The notes under the pieces: generated by a model | Seen by the model: only the letters and a program-made list of their open reading frames with translations | Told to the model about the DNA's origin: nothing | The model's database searches: none | Shown here: positions 8,006 through 17,153 of the stretch, in pieces | How positions within the stretch are numbered: the stretch's first letter is position 1 | How the letters are laid out: each line of letters starts with the position of its first letter | Position numbers and translations under genes: made by a program | Assembly: GCF_024171885.1 (NCBI RefSeq) | Contig: NZ_JAMTCP010000056.1 | Span: 1 to 39,018 of the forward strand | Direction: 5' to 3' | Source of the DNA: Streptoalloteichus tenebrarius | GTDB taxonomy: Bacteria; Actinomycetota; Actinomycetes; Mycobacteriales; Pseudonocardiaceae | DNA length: 39,018 nucleotides

Positions 8006-9100
8006 GTGGATGGAGTGCGCGAAGAGGTCCGCCGCCGGCTGCGCCGACTGGCGCGCACCGCGCTCCCCATCCTCCAGTGCGCGATCGCCGCCGGACTGGC
8101 GTGGGTCGTGGCCAAGGACCTGGTCGGGCACGCGCGTCCCTTCTTCGCGCCCATCGCCGGGGTCGTCGTGCTGGGCGTCTCGCTGGGCCAGCGCCTGCGG
8201 CGGGTGGTCGAGCTGGTGGTCGGCGTGAGCGTCGGCATCGGCGTCGGCGACCTGCTGATCTCGATGATCGGCTCGGGGCCGTGGCAGATCGCGCTCGTGG
8301 TCGCCCTGGCCATGAGCACCGCCGTCCTGCTCGACAGCGGCACGGTCATCGCGTTGCAGTCCGGCTCGTCGGCCGTCCTCGTGGCGACACTGCTGCCACC
8401 GGGCGACTCCGCCGGCGTCAACCGGATGGTCGACGCGTTGATCGGCGGCCTCATCGGGCTCGGCGTCGCCGCCCTGATCCCGGCCAACCCGATCACGGTG
8501 GCGCACCGCCAGGGACGGGCGGTGTTCGGCGAGCTGGCGCTCGCGTTGCGCGGCGCGGCGTCGGCGGTCGAGGACCGCGACCCGGCGCGGGCCGCGGCGG
8601 CGTTGACGCGCGCCAGGGGGAGCCAGAAGGCGTTGGAGGACTTCCGGGCCGCGTTGGAGACGGGCAGCGAGATCGCCACCATCGCGCCGATCCGCTGGCG
8701 GCGCAGGAGCGAGCTGGAGCACTACCGCTCGGCGGCGGCCCCGATCGACTACGCGATGCGCAACACCCGGGTCCTCCTGCGCCGGACCATCGCCGCGTTG
8801 CGGGACGGGGAGTCGGTGCCGGAGCGCCTGCCGGAGGTGCTGCGGGCGCTGGCCGACGCGACCGAGCGCCTGCGCGACGAGCTGGCGAGGGGCGACGAGC
8901 CCGTGCACGCGCGGCGGGTGGCGTTGGAGGCCGGGCGGGCGGCGACGGCCGACCTGCTGACCGACGGCGGGTTCTCCATGCGGGTGGTGGTGGCGCAGCT
9001 CCGGTCGATCGTGGTCGACCTGTTGCAGGCGACCGGGGTGGGCCGCGAGGACGCCAGCGCCGCGCTCCCCGCGATGGGAGCCCGGCGCCCGGAGAAGTGA
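8006..9100 (+). CDS. FUSC-family aromatic acid exporter-like protein
   Basis: A 364-residue inner-membrane protein. About six hydrophobic helices fill residues 15-160 (such as ILQCAIAAGLAWVVAKDLV, FFAPIAGVVVLGVSLGQRLR, VVELVVGVSVGIGVGDLLIS). A cytoplasmic helical half follows, rich in Arg, Ala and Glu. The GVSLGQRLRRVVELVVGVSVGIGVGDL arrangement is typical of the FUSC/aromatic acid exporter (AaeB-like, half-length) group, which extrude aromatic carboxylates or related toxic anions. Substrate not determinable. Start GTG 8006 is preferred over upstream ATG-like frames whose translation is Arg/Cys-rich noise. It is the last gene before a 500-nt non-coding stretch. Confidence 0.82.
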   Translation: MDGVREEVRRRLRRLARTALPILQCAIAAGLAWVVAKDLVGHARPFFAPIAGVVVLGVSLGQRLRRVVELVVGVSVGIGVGDLLISMIGSGPWQIALVVALAMSTAVLLDSGTVIALQSGSSAVLVATLLPPGDSAGVNRMVDALIGGLIGLGVAALIPANPITVAHRQGRAVFGELALALRGAASAVEDRDPARAAAALTRARGSQKALEDFRAALETGSEIATIAPIRWRRRSELEHYRSAAAPIDYAMRNTRVLLRRTIAALRDGESVPERLPEVLRALADATERLRDELARGDEPVHARRVALEAGRAATADLLTDGGFSMRVVVAQLRSIVVDLLQATGVGREDASAALPAMGARRPEK

Positions 9101-9371
9101 GGCGTCGTTTCCCCGCCGTTCCTCTGCGTATTCCTGGGGTCCGCGTCCCCTCGGGTTGATCTGATCTTGGTTCGTCGGATGTGGAGCGCAGGGATGTTGA
9201 ACTCGCGTTGGTGGCGCACGTGTGTCGGGGGCTTGGCGCGGCCTTGCTCTGGCCTTGCTCTGGCCTTGTGTTGTGGCGCCGAGCGGTAGCCGCTTTCACC
9301 AAGCTCTCTTGACGGAGTTCAACCCTCCCTTATCCCAAGCTCCTGGCGCCCTCGCAACTCGGAAGGCGAAT

Positions 9372-9432
9372 TCATCCACAGACAAGAAGCCGCACCCCTG
9401 GTTGGGGGACAGCTTCTTCTGAGTTATCCACA
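9372..9432. promoter_or_regulatory. DnaA boxes (one exact, one near-exact)
   Basis: TTATCCACA at 9424-9432 is an exact DnaA box and TCATCCACA at 9372-9380 has one mismatch; both face the same way, 52 nt apart, in the lower-GC patch. They are opposite in orientation to the pair at 45-72. No replication gene is nearby. Confidence 0.45.
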
Positions 9433-9541
9433 GGCTTTCACGGGCTCGTTGTCCGCTTTCCCCGTCGTCGTTAGGCTGGAGCGGGGCTCGCCCCCCGGGA
9501 TGGGTGGGGGCTGTCCTGAGGGGTGGGCGAAGGGGACGGGA

Positions 9542-9582
9542 AAGGCCGCCGGCGCGGCGGGGAACGCGGCGCCAGCGGCCTT
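9542..9582 (-). terminator. Hairpin terminator for minus-strand gene
   Basis: 8-bp outer stem (9542-9549 with 9575-9582), one mismatch, then a 5-bp inner stem (9551-9555 with 9569-9573). It sits 15 nt beyond the stop of the small minus-strand gene. Confidence 0.65.
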
Positions 9583-9596
9583 CGTGGTCCTCGGCC

Positions 9597-9803
9597 TCAG
9601 CCCTGGGGGCGGTGCAGGACGCCCAGCAGTGACTGGTGGAGCGCGGCGTGGTCCCTGGGGTCGTGCAGGCGGACGTCCGCGGCGCTCAGCCGGTACCACT
9701 CGTCCGCGCCCGCGTAGCGGACCTCCACCGTCACCGCGCCGGCCCGGTCGCACCGGGTGCGGAGCTCCAGGTCGCCCGTGATCACCCCGACCTCGTCGGT
9801 CAT
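9597..9803 (-). CDS. Small hypothetical protein
   Basis: A 68-residue protein starting MTDEVGVITGDLELRTR. It is predicted to form a few beta strands (VTVEVRYAGADEWYRLS) followed by a C-terminal helix (DHAALHQSLLGVLHRPQG), compact and soluble, with no signal peptide. It is not recognised as a named family. It lies 44 nt downstream of the secreted HNH nuclease on the same strand and is followed by a hairpin, so the two could be co-transcribed. No good ribosome binding site precedes the ATG; GTG at 9806 is an alternative start one codon earlier. Composition is far more protein-like than the other frames here. Confidence 0.6.
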   Translation of the reverse strand: MTDEVGVITGDLELRTRCDRAGAVTVEVRYAGADEWYRLSAADVRLHDPRDHAALHQSLLGVLHRPQG

Positions 9804-9847
9804 CACACCGCCGGGGGCCGCCGTGAACTTCGAACTCAGTTCGTTGG

Positions 9848-10486
9848 TCAGCACCGCCCCAGCATGTCGGACAACGCGGCCTTCTCGCTGGACGTGATGG
9901 TCAGCGCGTACTGGTGCTTCACGTGGACCCACATCTTCGCGTAGGTGCACCAGTACGACTGGAGCGGCGGCTTCCACTGGTCCGGCGACTGGTCGCCCTT
10001 GGCCTGGTTGACGTTGTCGGTCACCGCGATGAGCTGCGGGTTGGTCAGGTCGTTGGCGAACTGCCTGCGCTTCTCGGTCGTCCAGGTCGCCGCGCCCGAG
10101 CGCCAGGCGTTGGCCAGGGGCACCACGTGGTCGATGTCGACGTCGGACGGCGAGTGCCAGGTCGCCCCGTCGTAGGGGCTGTGCCAGCTCCCCGAGGTGG
10201 CGTAGCACCTCGCGTCGGTGACGACGTTCTCGCCGTCCCGCCTGAGCACGGTCTCGCGGGTGTTGCAGGTGCCCGAGATGGTGATCCAGTGCGGGAACTT
10301 GTCGCGCGAGTACCCGGTCATCGAGCCCGGCGCGGCCACCCGTAACGCGGCCAGCTCGCTCAGGGCGGTCGACTTGCTCGGGATGTTCGGCGGGGTGGCC
10401 GTGGCCGGCGCGGCCCAGCCCACGGTCGCGATGAGGGTGAGTGCCAGACCCACCAGCAGGGTGCGGAGTAACCGTCCGACGGACAT
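9848..10486 (-). CDS. Secreted HNH endonuclease family protein
   Basis: A 212-residue exported protein. Residues 1-30 are a Sec signal peptide (basic MSVGRLLR, hydrophobic LLVGLALTLIATVGWA, AxA-type cleavage near 28-30). The mature part is a DUF1524/GmrSD-C-terminal-like HNH domain: DIDHVVPLANAWRSGA places the catalytic His at 120, and DLTNPQLIAVTDNVNQAKGD gives the Asn and Lys163 of the second half. Four Cys (74, 94, 180, 212) could form two disulfides, fitting an extracellular fold. Such proteins are common in actinomycetes and are thought to degrade external DNA, but the role here is inferred. The ATG at 10486 follows GGAGGT (a good ribosome binding site about 3 nt away). Confidence 0.9.
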   Translation of the reverse strand: MSVGRLLRTLLVGLALTLIATVGWAAPATATPPNIPSKSTALSELAALRVAAPGSMTGYSRDKFPHWITISGTCNTRETVLRRDGENVVTDARCYATSGSWHSPYDGATWHSPSDVDIDHVVPLANAWRSGAATWTTEKRRQFANDLTNPQLIAVTDNVNQAKGDQSPDQWKPPLQSYWCTYAKMWVHVKHQYALTITSSEKAALSDMLGRC

Positions 10487-10505
10487 CCGGACCTCCAGTG
10501 TGTGA

Positions 10506-12662
<2,157 letters not shown>

Positions 12663-12683
12663 CCCGAACCGTTCCCGACCGAC

Positions 12684-12730
12684 CCGGCCTCCCCGGTCGG
12701 ACGCGCTCCGCGTCCGACCGGGGAGGCCGG
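12684..12730 (+). terminator. 22-bp perfect hairpin after purA
   Basis: Arms 12684-12705 and 12709-12730 are perfectly complementary with a 3-nt loop (CTC). It starts 21 nt after the purA stop and has no U-tract. It should insulate purA from the sulfonate operon promoter. Confidence 0.85.
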
Positions 12731-12856
12731 CGGCGTCTCGGGCTCCAGAACCCGCGCCGCGAGGGCCGTGAAGCGCCGGCACAGCGAACACGCGGGCGAA
12801 TCGCCCCATCTCCACCCGGCCCCTTGTTCCGGCTCGTGGGAAACGAAAGACGTTTG

Positions 12857-12885
12857 TTGACAGCGGACGGGGTCGCCGAGACGAT
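12857..12885 (+). promoter_or_regulatory. Promoter of sulfonate operon leader
   Basis: TTGACA (12857-12862), 17-nt spacer, GACGAT (12880-12885). The GTG of the leader peptide begins 7 nt later at 12893, so the transcript likely starts at the codon itself. A small inverted repeat, AAACG-5-CGTTT (12841-12855), sits just upstream of the -35 and could be an operator. It is the best consensus -35 in the window. Confidence 0.65.
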
Positions 12886-12892
12886 CGATCCC

Positions 12893-12973
12893 GTGACCGG
12901 ACGCAACGTCCTCATCGCGCGGCTGCACGTCGATCTGCGACGGCAGGCCAGCGCCATCTGTCGCGCCCGCTGA
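12893..12973 (+). CDS. HVDL-type leader peptide, sulfonate operon
   Basis: A 26-codon open frame beginning GTG ACC GGA and ending TGA. Its core LHVDLRRQASAIC matches the pattern of short actinobacterial leader peptides annotated upstream of sulfur-acquisition transporters (R-x-H-V-D-L ... C-R near the end). It is the first frame of the transcript if the promoter at 12857-12885 is right, so it would be translated leaderless. The Cys codon near the end (UGC, fifth codon before the stop) could sense cysteinyl-tRNA supply: stalling would change folding of the following 137-nt leader RNA and so expression of the transporter genes. Only a single Cys is present, unlike poly-Cys leaders, so the mechanism is uncertain. 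The gene is too short for routine gene calling. Confidence 0.7.
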   Translation: MTGRNVLIARLHVDLRRQASAICRAR

Positions 12974-13110
12974 TTCTTCTCTCGCCGGCGACCCGCGTCG
13001 CCTTCGCCCCGCCCTCGGCGTCCCCGGGTGAGGGGGGCCGCCCGCGCATTCCGCCGGAAATTCCTCTCCTTTTCCTTTTCTTCCGAACAACCGACTCGCG
13101 GGGAGAATTC
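12974..13110 (+). promoter_or_regulatory. Possible attenuator between leader and ssuC
   Basis: 137 nt. A 6-bp hairpin (12987-12992 with 12997-13002) lies soon after the leader stop. CCGGCG within 12985-12990 can instead pair with CGCCGG in 13052-13057, giving mutually exclusive folds. A long pyrimidine, U-rich tract (13061-13084) follows the small TTCC-GCC-GGAA hairpin, as at an intrinsic terminator. GGGGAG before 13111 is the ssuC ribosome binding site. The structure is inferred by eye only. Confidence 0.4.
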
Positions 13111-13995
13111 GTGTCTCTCTCGACGGCGGGCGCCCTCGCGCGCCCGGGAACCACCGCGTCCACGACAGCGACGTCCACGACAGCGACGTCCACGACAGCG
13201 CCACCCGGCGGCGGCTCGGCCCGACGCCGCGTCCGGGCGCGGCTGCCAGCGCCGCGTCGCTGGATCAGCCCGCTCGTCCTGGTCGTGGCCTGGCAGGCCG
13301 CCAGCGCGGCCGGCGTCCTGCCCCCGGACAGGCTGGCCGCGCCGCTGACCGTGCTGCGCTCGGCCGTCGACCTCGCCGCCTCCGGCGAGCTGACCGACGC
13401 GTTCGCCGTGTCGATCAGCCGGGTGGCGGTCGGCTTCACGCTCGGGGCGGCCGTCGGCGTCCTGCTCGGCGCCGTGGCCGGCCTGTCCCGTTGGGGCGAG
13501 GCGCTGGTCGACCCGCCGGTGCAGATGCTGCGGACGTTGCCCTTCCTCGGGTTGATCCCGTTGTTCATCCTGTGGTTCGGCATCGGGGAGGCGCCCAAGA
13601 TCGCCCTGGTCGCGCTCGGCGTCGCCTTCCCGCTCTACCTCAACGTCCACGCCGGCATCCGCGGCGCGGACGGACGCCTGCTGGAGGCGGCCGAGGTGCT
13701 CGGCTTCACCCGCTGGGAGCGGCTGCGGCACGTGGTCGCGCCGGCCGCCGTGCCCCAGGGGCTGGTCGGGCTGCGGCAGGGGCTCGCCGCCGCCTGGCTG
13801 TCGCTGATCATCGGCGAGCAGGTCAACGCCGACGCCGGCCTCGGCTTCCTGATCAACAACGCGCGGGACTTCCTGCGCACCGACGTCATCGTCGTCGGCC
13901 TGCTGGTCTACGCGGCGCTCGGGCTGCTGACCGACGCGGTGGTGCGCCTGGTGGAGAGGAGGGTTCTCCGGTGGCGGACCACGACACGAGGGTGA
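13111..13995 (+). CDS. ssuC: ABC transporter permease, SsuC-like
   Basis: A 294-residue inner-membrane permease for aliphatic sulfonates or related oxyanions. Residues about 50-285 contain the usual six helices of the BPD_transp_1/SsuC-TauC family. The EAA cytoplasmic loop is visible as EAAEVLGFTRWERLRHVVAP, and the conserved QMLRTLPFLGLIPLFILWFG and GLAAAWLSLIIGEQV segments are present. The first 45 residues are an unusual Ser/Thr/Ala/Pro tail encoded partly by a 15-bp tandem repeat, absent from most homologues; a later start is hard to find. GTG 13111 has GGGGAG about 7 nt ahead. It overlaps the ATPase gene by 25 nt and is first in the transporter-oxygenase operon. Confidence 0.88.
   Translation: MSLSTAGALARPGTTASTTATSTTATSTTAPPGGGSARRRVRARLPAPRRWISPLVLVVAWQAASAAGVLPPDRLAAPLTVLRSAVDLAASGELTDAFAVSISRVAVGFTLGAAVGVLLGAVAGLSRWGEALVDPPVQMLRTLPFLGLIPLFILWFGIGEAPKIALVALGVAFPLYLNVHAGIRGADGRLLEAAEVLGFTRWERLRHVVAPAAVPQGLVGLRQGLAAAWLSLIIGEQVNADAGLGFLINNARDFLRTDVIVVGLLVYAALGLLTDAVVRLVERRVLRWRTTTRG
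13158..13200. repeat. 15-bp tandem repeat inside ssuC
   Basis: Unit GTCCACGACAGCGAC repeats from 13158, 13173 and 13188 (the third copy diverges at its last two bases). It encodes a repeated S-T-T-A-T pattern in the N-terminal tail of the permease. It shares the core CGACAGCG with the repeat in the neighbouring ATPase gene. Confidence 0.8.
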
Positions 13996-14936
13996 GCGCG
14001 TACGCCGCGCGCCTGAGTGGCGTGCGGAAGACCTTCGGCGGCCGGCAGGTGTTGGCCGGGATCGACCTGACCATCGCCCGCGGCGAGTTCGTCGCGTTGC
14101 TGGGCCGCAGCGGCTCCGGCAAGTCGACCCTGTTGCGCCTGCTCGCCGGCCTCGACACCCCGGACGAGCACCCCAGCGACAGCGCGCGAGCCAACGACAG
14201 CGCGCGAGCCAACGACAGCGCGCCCACCAGCGCCAGCGCGCCGACCACCACCGCCGAGCCGACCGGAGCCGGCGTCGAGGGCGGCCAGCCAGACGGCTCG
14301 GGCACCGTCGCCTCGGACGCGGCCGACGAACGCGAGCGCTCCACGGCCGGCGTCGAGGACGCCGGCGACGCCGCGGACCGCCAGCCCGTGGCCACGACCA
14401 CGGCCCGCCCGCCGGTGGACGTGCCCGGACGCGTGTCCGTGGCGTTCCAGGACCCACGGCTGCTGCCGTGGCGCCGGGTGGGGCACAACGTGCGGCTGGG
14501 CCTGCGCCGACCCGACGCCGACGAGGTCGCCGAGCGGACGCTCGCCGAGGTGGGGCTGGCCGGACACCGCGACGCGTGGCCGCTCACGCTCTCCGGCGGC
14601 GAGGCGCAGCGGGTGTCCCTGGCCAGGGCGCTGGTCAGGGAACCGGACCTGCTGCTGCTCGACGAGCCGTTCGGCGCGCTGGACGCGTTGACCCGACTGG
14701 CCATGCACCGCCTCGTGCTGGAGCTGTGGCGTCGCCACGAGCCCGCGGTGCTGTTGGTGACGCACGACGTCGACGAGGCATTGACGCTCGCCGACCGCGT
14801 GCTGGTGCTGGCCGACGGTCGGATCGCGGCGGAACACCCGGTTCCGCTCGCGCGGCCACGCCGGCGGGCCGACCTGGCCGAGTTGCGCGCGCGAGTCCTC
14901 GACCACCTGGGGGTGAGCGCGCATGCGGTCGCGTAG
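13971..14936 (+). CDS. ssuB: ABC transporter ATP-binding protein, SsuB-like, with insertion
   Basis: A 321-residue ATPase energising sulfonate uptake. Walker A is GRSGSGKST (45-53), Q-loop Gln160 in VAFQDPRLLPWRRVG, signature LSGGE (207-211), Walker B LLLLDEP (227-233) and H-loop His265 in VTHD. The wording of the Q-loop and D-loop is that of the SsuB/TauB/NrtD family. Between Walker A and the Q-loop, residues about 65-148 are a low-complexity Ala/Ser/Thr/Asp/Glu segment where homologues have only about ten residues, so roughly 75 residues are inserted; the reading frame is kept. The GTG at 13971 follows GGAGAGGAGGG and overlaps the permease end, indicating translational coupling. The protein is likely functional if the insert loops out of the helical region. 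Confidence 0.88.
   Translation: MADHDTRVSAYAARLSGVRKTFGGRQVLAGIDLTIARGEFVALLGRSGSGKSTLLRLLAGLDTPDEHPSDSARANDSARANDSAPTSASAPTTTAEPTGAGVEGGQPDGSGTVASDAADERERSTAGVEDAGDAADRQPVATTTARPPVDVPGRVSVAFQDPRLLPWRRVGHNVRLGLRRPDADEVAERTLAEVGLAGHRDAWPLTLSGGEAQRVSLARALVREPDLLLLDEPFGALDALTRLAMHRLVLELWRRHEPAVLLVTHDVDEALTLADRVLVLADGRIAAEHPVPLARPRRRADLAELRARVLDHLGVSAHAVA
14175..14225. repeat. 18-bp tandem repeat inside ssuB insertion
   Basis: Unit AACGACAGCGCGCGAGCC: an imperfect copy at 14175-14192, an exact one at 14193-14210, and a partial one from 14211. It encodes the repeated N-D-S-A-R-A at the start of the inserted segment and may show how the insertion grew. Confidence 0.75.
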
Positions 14937-15966
14937 GAGCGGCGGTCGTCGTGGTCGGGTACGTGGCGGTGGAGTGGTCCTCGCCCTGCTCGGCGTGCTG
15001 CTGTCCGCCTGCGGAAGCGGCGCGCCGCGCGGTGAGCGGGCGCCCGTGCCGTCCTTGGTGGATGACACGGCGCTCGCCCAGGTCGTCCTGCGAGTGGGCG
15101 ACCAGAAGGGCGGGGCGAAGTCCATGCTGGCAGCGGCGGGGCTGTTGGACAACGTCCCTTACCGGATCGAGTGGTCGACCTTCGTGGCCGGACCCCCGCT
15201 GCTGGAGGCGGCCTCCGCCGGCGCGGTCGACATCGGCGGGGTGGGCAACACTCCACCGCTGTTCGCCGCGGCCGCCAACGCGAAGGTCTCGGTCGTGTCG
15301 GCGGCTCGGGGTGATCTCACCGGGGACGCCATCCTCGTCCCGGCGGACTCGCCCGCGCGTGACCTCGGCGCGCTCCGCGGCCGCACCATCGCCGTCGCCA
15401 AGGGCAGCTCCGCGCACGGTGTCCTGTTGTCCGCCCTGCGGAACGCCGGGCTCTCCCCGTCCGACGTCACCATCGCCTACCTCGCCCCCGCCGAGGCGTA
15501 CGCGGCGTTCAGCCAACGACGCGTGGACGCCTGGGCGATCTGGGAGCCCTACACGTCGCAGGCGTTGCGGGAGACCAGCGCCCGCGTGCTCGTCGACGGC
15601 GGTTCCGGGCTGACGAACGGACTGAGCTTCCAGGTGGCCAGCCGCGCGGCGCTGGCCGACCCCGGCAGGAACACGGCCATCCGCGACTACCTGATCCGGC
15701 TGGCGAAGGCGATGGCGTGGGCCGACACGCACCGCGAGCAGCGGGCGGCCGTCTGGTCCCAGGAGACCGGGTTGCCCGTCGAGGTGACCAGGGCGGCGGT
15801 GGAGCGCGGCGGAGACCTGGTCGTGCCGCTCGACCAGTCCGTCGTCGACTCCGAGCAGCGACTGGCCGACGCCTTCGCGGAGGCGCGTCTGCTGCCGTCG
15901 CGGATCAGGTTCGCCGACCACGTGGACGCCCGACACGACCAGGACGTCCTCGCCGCCGCCAAGTGA
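14923..15966 (+). CDS. ssuA: ABC transporter substrate-binding lipoprotein, SsuA-like
   Basis: A 347-residue extracytoplasmic binding protein. It has an Arg-rich N-region, a hydrophobic stretch and the lipobox LSAC with Cys30 as lipidated residue. The periplasmic-binding-protein type II fold follows: LRVGDQKGGAKSMLAAAGLL, then FVAGPPLLEAASAGAVDIGG, then IAVAKGSSAHGVLLSALRNAG and VDAWAIWEPYTSQAL, all hallmarks of SsuA/NMT1-type sulfonate and nitrate binding proteins. Length is slightly above E. coli SsuA, mostly from the lipoprotein signal. It overlaps the ATPase gene by 14 nt. The substrate is probably an alkanesulfonate, given the downstream monooxygenase. Confidence 0.88.
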   Translation: MRSRRSGGRRGRVRGGGVVLALLGVLLSACGSGAPRGERAPVPSLVDDTALAQVVLRVGDQKGGAKSMLAAAGLLDNVPYRIEWSTFVAGPPLLEAASAGAVDIGGVGNTPPLFAAAANAKVSVVSAARGDLTGDAILVPADSPARDLGALRGRTIAVAKGSSAHGVLLSALRNAGLSPSDVTIAYLAPAEAYAAFSQRRVDAWAIWEPYTSQALRETSARVLVDGGSGLTNGLSFQVASRAALADPGRNTAIRDYLIRLAKAMAWADTHREQRAAVWSQETGLPVEVTRAAVERGGDLVVPLDQSVVDSEQRLADAFAEARLLPSRIRFADHVDARHDQDVLAAAK

Positions 15967-16010
15967 TCCCCCGTGACTCCCCTCCCCACCATCGCACCGA
16001 GGAGACACCC

Positions 16011-17153
16011 GTGAACGTCGTGCTGCACTGGTTCCTGCCGACGGCCGGCGACGGCCGCACCGTCCTGGACCGCTTCCACGCCTCCGCCGAGGCCGGCGCG
16101 TCCGCGCTGCGCGAGCCGGACATCGACTACCTGGCGCAGGTCGCCCGGGCCGCGGAGGGCCTCGGCTTCACCGGGGTGCTGACCCCGACCGGCACCTGGT
16201 GCGAGGACGCGTGGCTGACCACGGCGGCGCTGGTCCGCGAGACGGAGCGGCTGCGGTTCCTGGTCGCGTTCCGACCGGGGGTGCTCTCGCCCACCCTGGC
16301 GGCCCAGATGGCCGCGACCTACCAGCGGCTCTCCCGGGGACGCCTCCTGCTCAACGTGGTCACCGGAGGGGACGCCGTGGAGCAGCGCCGCTTCGGCGAC
16401 TGGCTCGACCACGACCAGCGCTACGCCCGCACCGACGAGTTCCTGGCCGTCGTGCGGCAGGTGTGGGCGGGAAGCCCGGTCGAGTTCGCCGGTGAGCACT
16501 ACCGGGTCAGCGGCGCGACGCTGCTCGCCCCGCCGGACCCGGTGCCGCCGCTGTACTTCGGGGGCTCGTCCGCGGCGGCATTGCCCGTCGCGGCCAGGCG
16601 GGCCGACGTCTACCTGACCTGGGGCGAGCCGCCCCACCTGGTCCGGGAGAAGATCGACAGCGTTCGCCGGCTCGCCGAGGCAGAGGGCCGCACCCTCCGG
16701 TTCGGCATCCGGCTGCACGTCATCACCAGGGACAGCGCGGACGAGGCGTGGGCCGAGGCGGGCCGGCTGCTGGACGCCCTCGACCCGGCGGCGGTGGCCC
16801 GCGCCCAGCAGCAGCTCGCGGCGAGCGAGTCCGTGGGGCAGCAACGGATGCTGGCCCTGCACGAGGGCTACCGCCGGCACGGCGGGCGGGACGCGCTGGA
16901 GATCGCCCCGAACCTGTGGGCGGGGATCGGGCTCGTCCGCGGCGGCGCGGGCACCGCCCTCGTCGGCAGCCACGAGGAGGTCGCCGACCGCATCGAGGAG
17001 TACCACGCGCTCGGCATCGACGAGTTCGTCCTCAGCGGCTACCCGCACCTGGAGGAGGCGTACTGGTTCGGCGAGGGGGTGCGGCCCGTCCTGGCCCGTC
17101 GCGGCCTGCTCGCCGACGCCCCGGCCACGCCCGCCCTGCGGGCGACGGCGTGA
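16011..17153 (+). CDS. ssuD: FMNH2-dependent alkanesulfonate monooxygenase, SsuD-like
   Basis: A 380-residue luciferase-like (LLM) flavin monooxygenase that cleaves alkanesulfonates to aldehyde and sulfite, releasing sulfur for cysteine synthesis. The N-terminus (VNVVLHWFLPTAGDGR) and TPTGTWCEDAW, with Cys64 equivalent to the conserved SsuD Cys, are diagnostic; RFLVAFRPG, LNVVTGGD and YLTWGEPP follow. Length nearly equals E. coli SsuD. GTG 16011 has GAGGAG (15999-16004) upstream. It lies 44 nt after the binding-protein gene and overlaps the reductase gene by 4 nt (GTGA), so reductase and oxygenase are produced together, as the two-component system requires. Sulfonate range unknown. Confidence 0.92.
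   Translation: MNVVLHWFLPTAGDGRTVLDRFHASAEAGASALREPDIDYLAQVARAAEGLGFTGVLTPTGTWCEDAWLTTAALVRETERLRFLVAFRPGVLSPTLAAQMAATYQRLSRGRLLLNVVTGGDAVEQRRFGDWLDHDQRYARTDEFLAVVRQVWAGSPVEFAGEHYRVSGATLLAPPDPVPPLYFGGSSAAALPVAARRADVYLTWGEPPHLVREKIDSVRRLAEAEGRTLRFGIRLHVITRDSADEAWAEAGRLLDALDPAAVARAQQQLAASESVGQQRMLALHEGYRRHGGRDALEIAPNLWAGIGLVRGGAGTALVGSHEEVADRIEEYHALGIDEFVLSGYPHLEEAYWFGEGVRPVLARRGLLADAPATPALRATA

Larger units (their letters stand above)
9101..9596. other. Intergenic, lower-GC, DnaA boxes and repeats
   Basis: About 500 nt with visibly lower GC than the flanks between 9160 and 9480. It holds an 11-bp tandem repeat (GCCTTGCTCTG twice, near 9241-9262), a distant 9-bp inverted pair (GTTGAACTC 9196-9204, GAGTTCAAC 9315-9323), one exact and one near-exact DnaA box, and a terminator for the minus-strand gene. 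A 66-codon plus-strand frame (9222-9422) lacks a ribosome binding site and is not called. Confidence 0.55.

Noticed and set aside
9222-9422. 66-codon plus-strand frame in the intergenic region
   Set aside because: No ribosome binding site, overlaps direct repeats and a DnaA-like box, no recognisable features beyond one hydrophobic stretch.
14163-14414. Frameshift or assembly error in ssuB
   Set aside because: The frame is continuous on both sides and codon bias is maintained through the inserted segment, so a real insertion is more likely, though resequencing would confirm.
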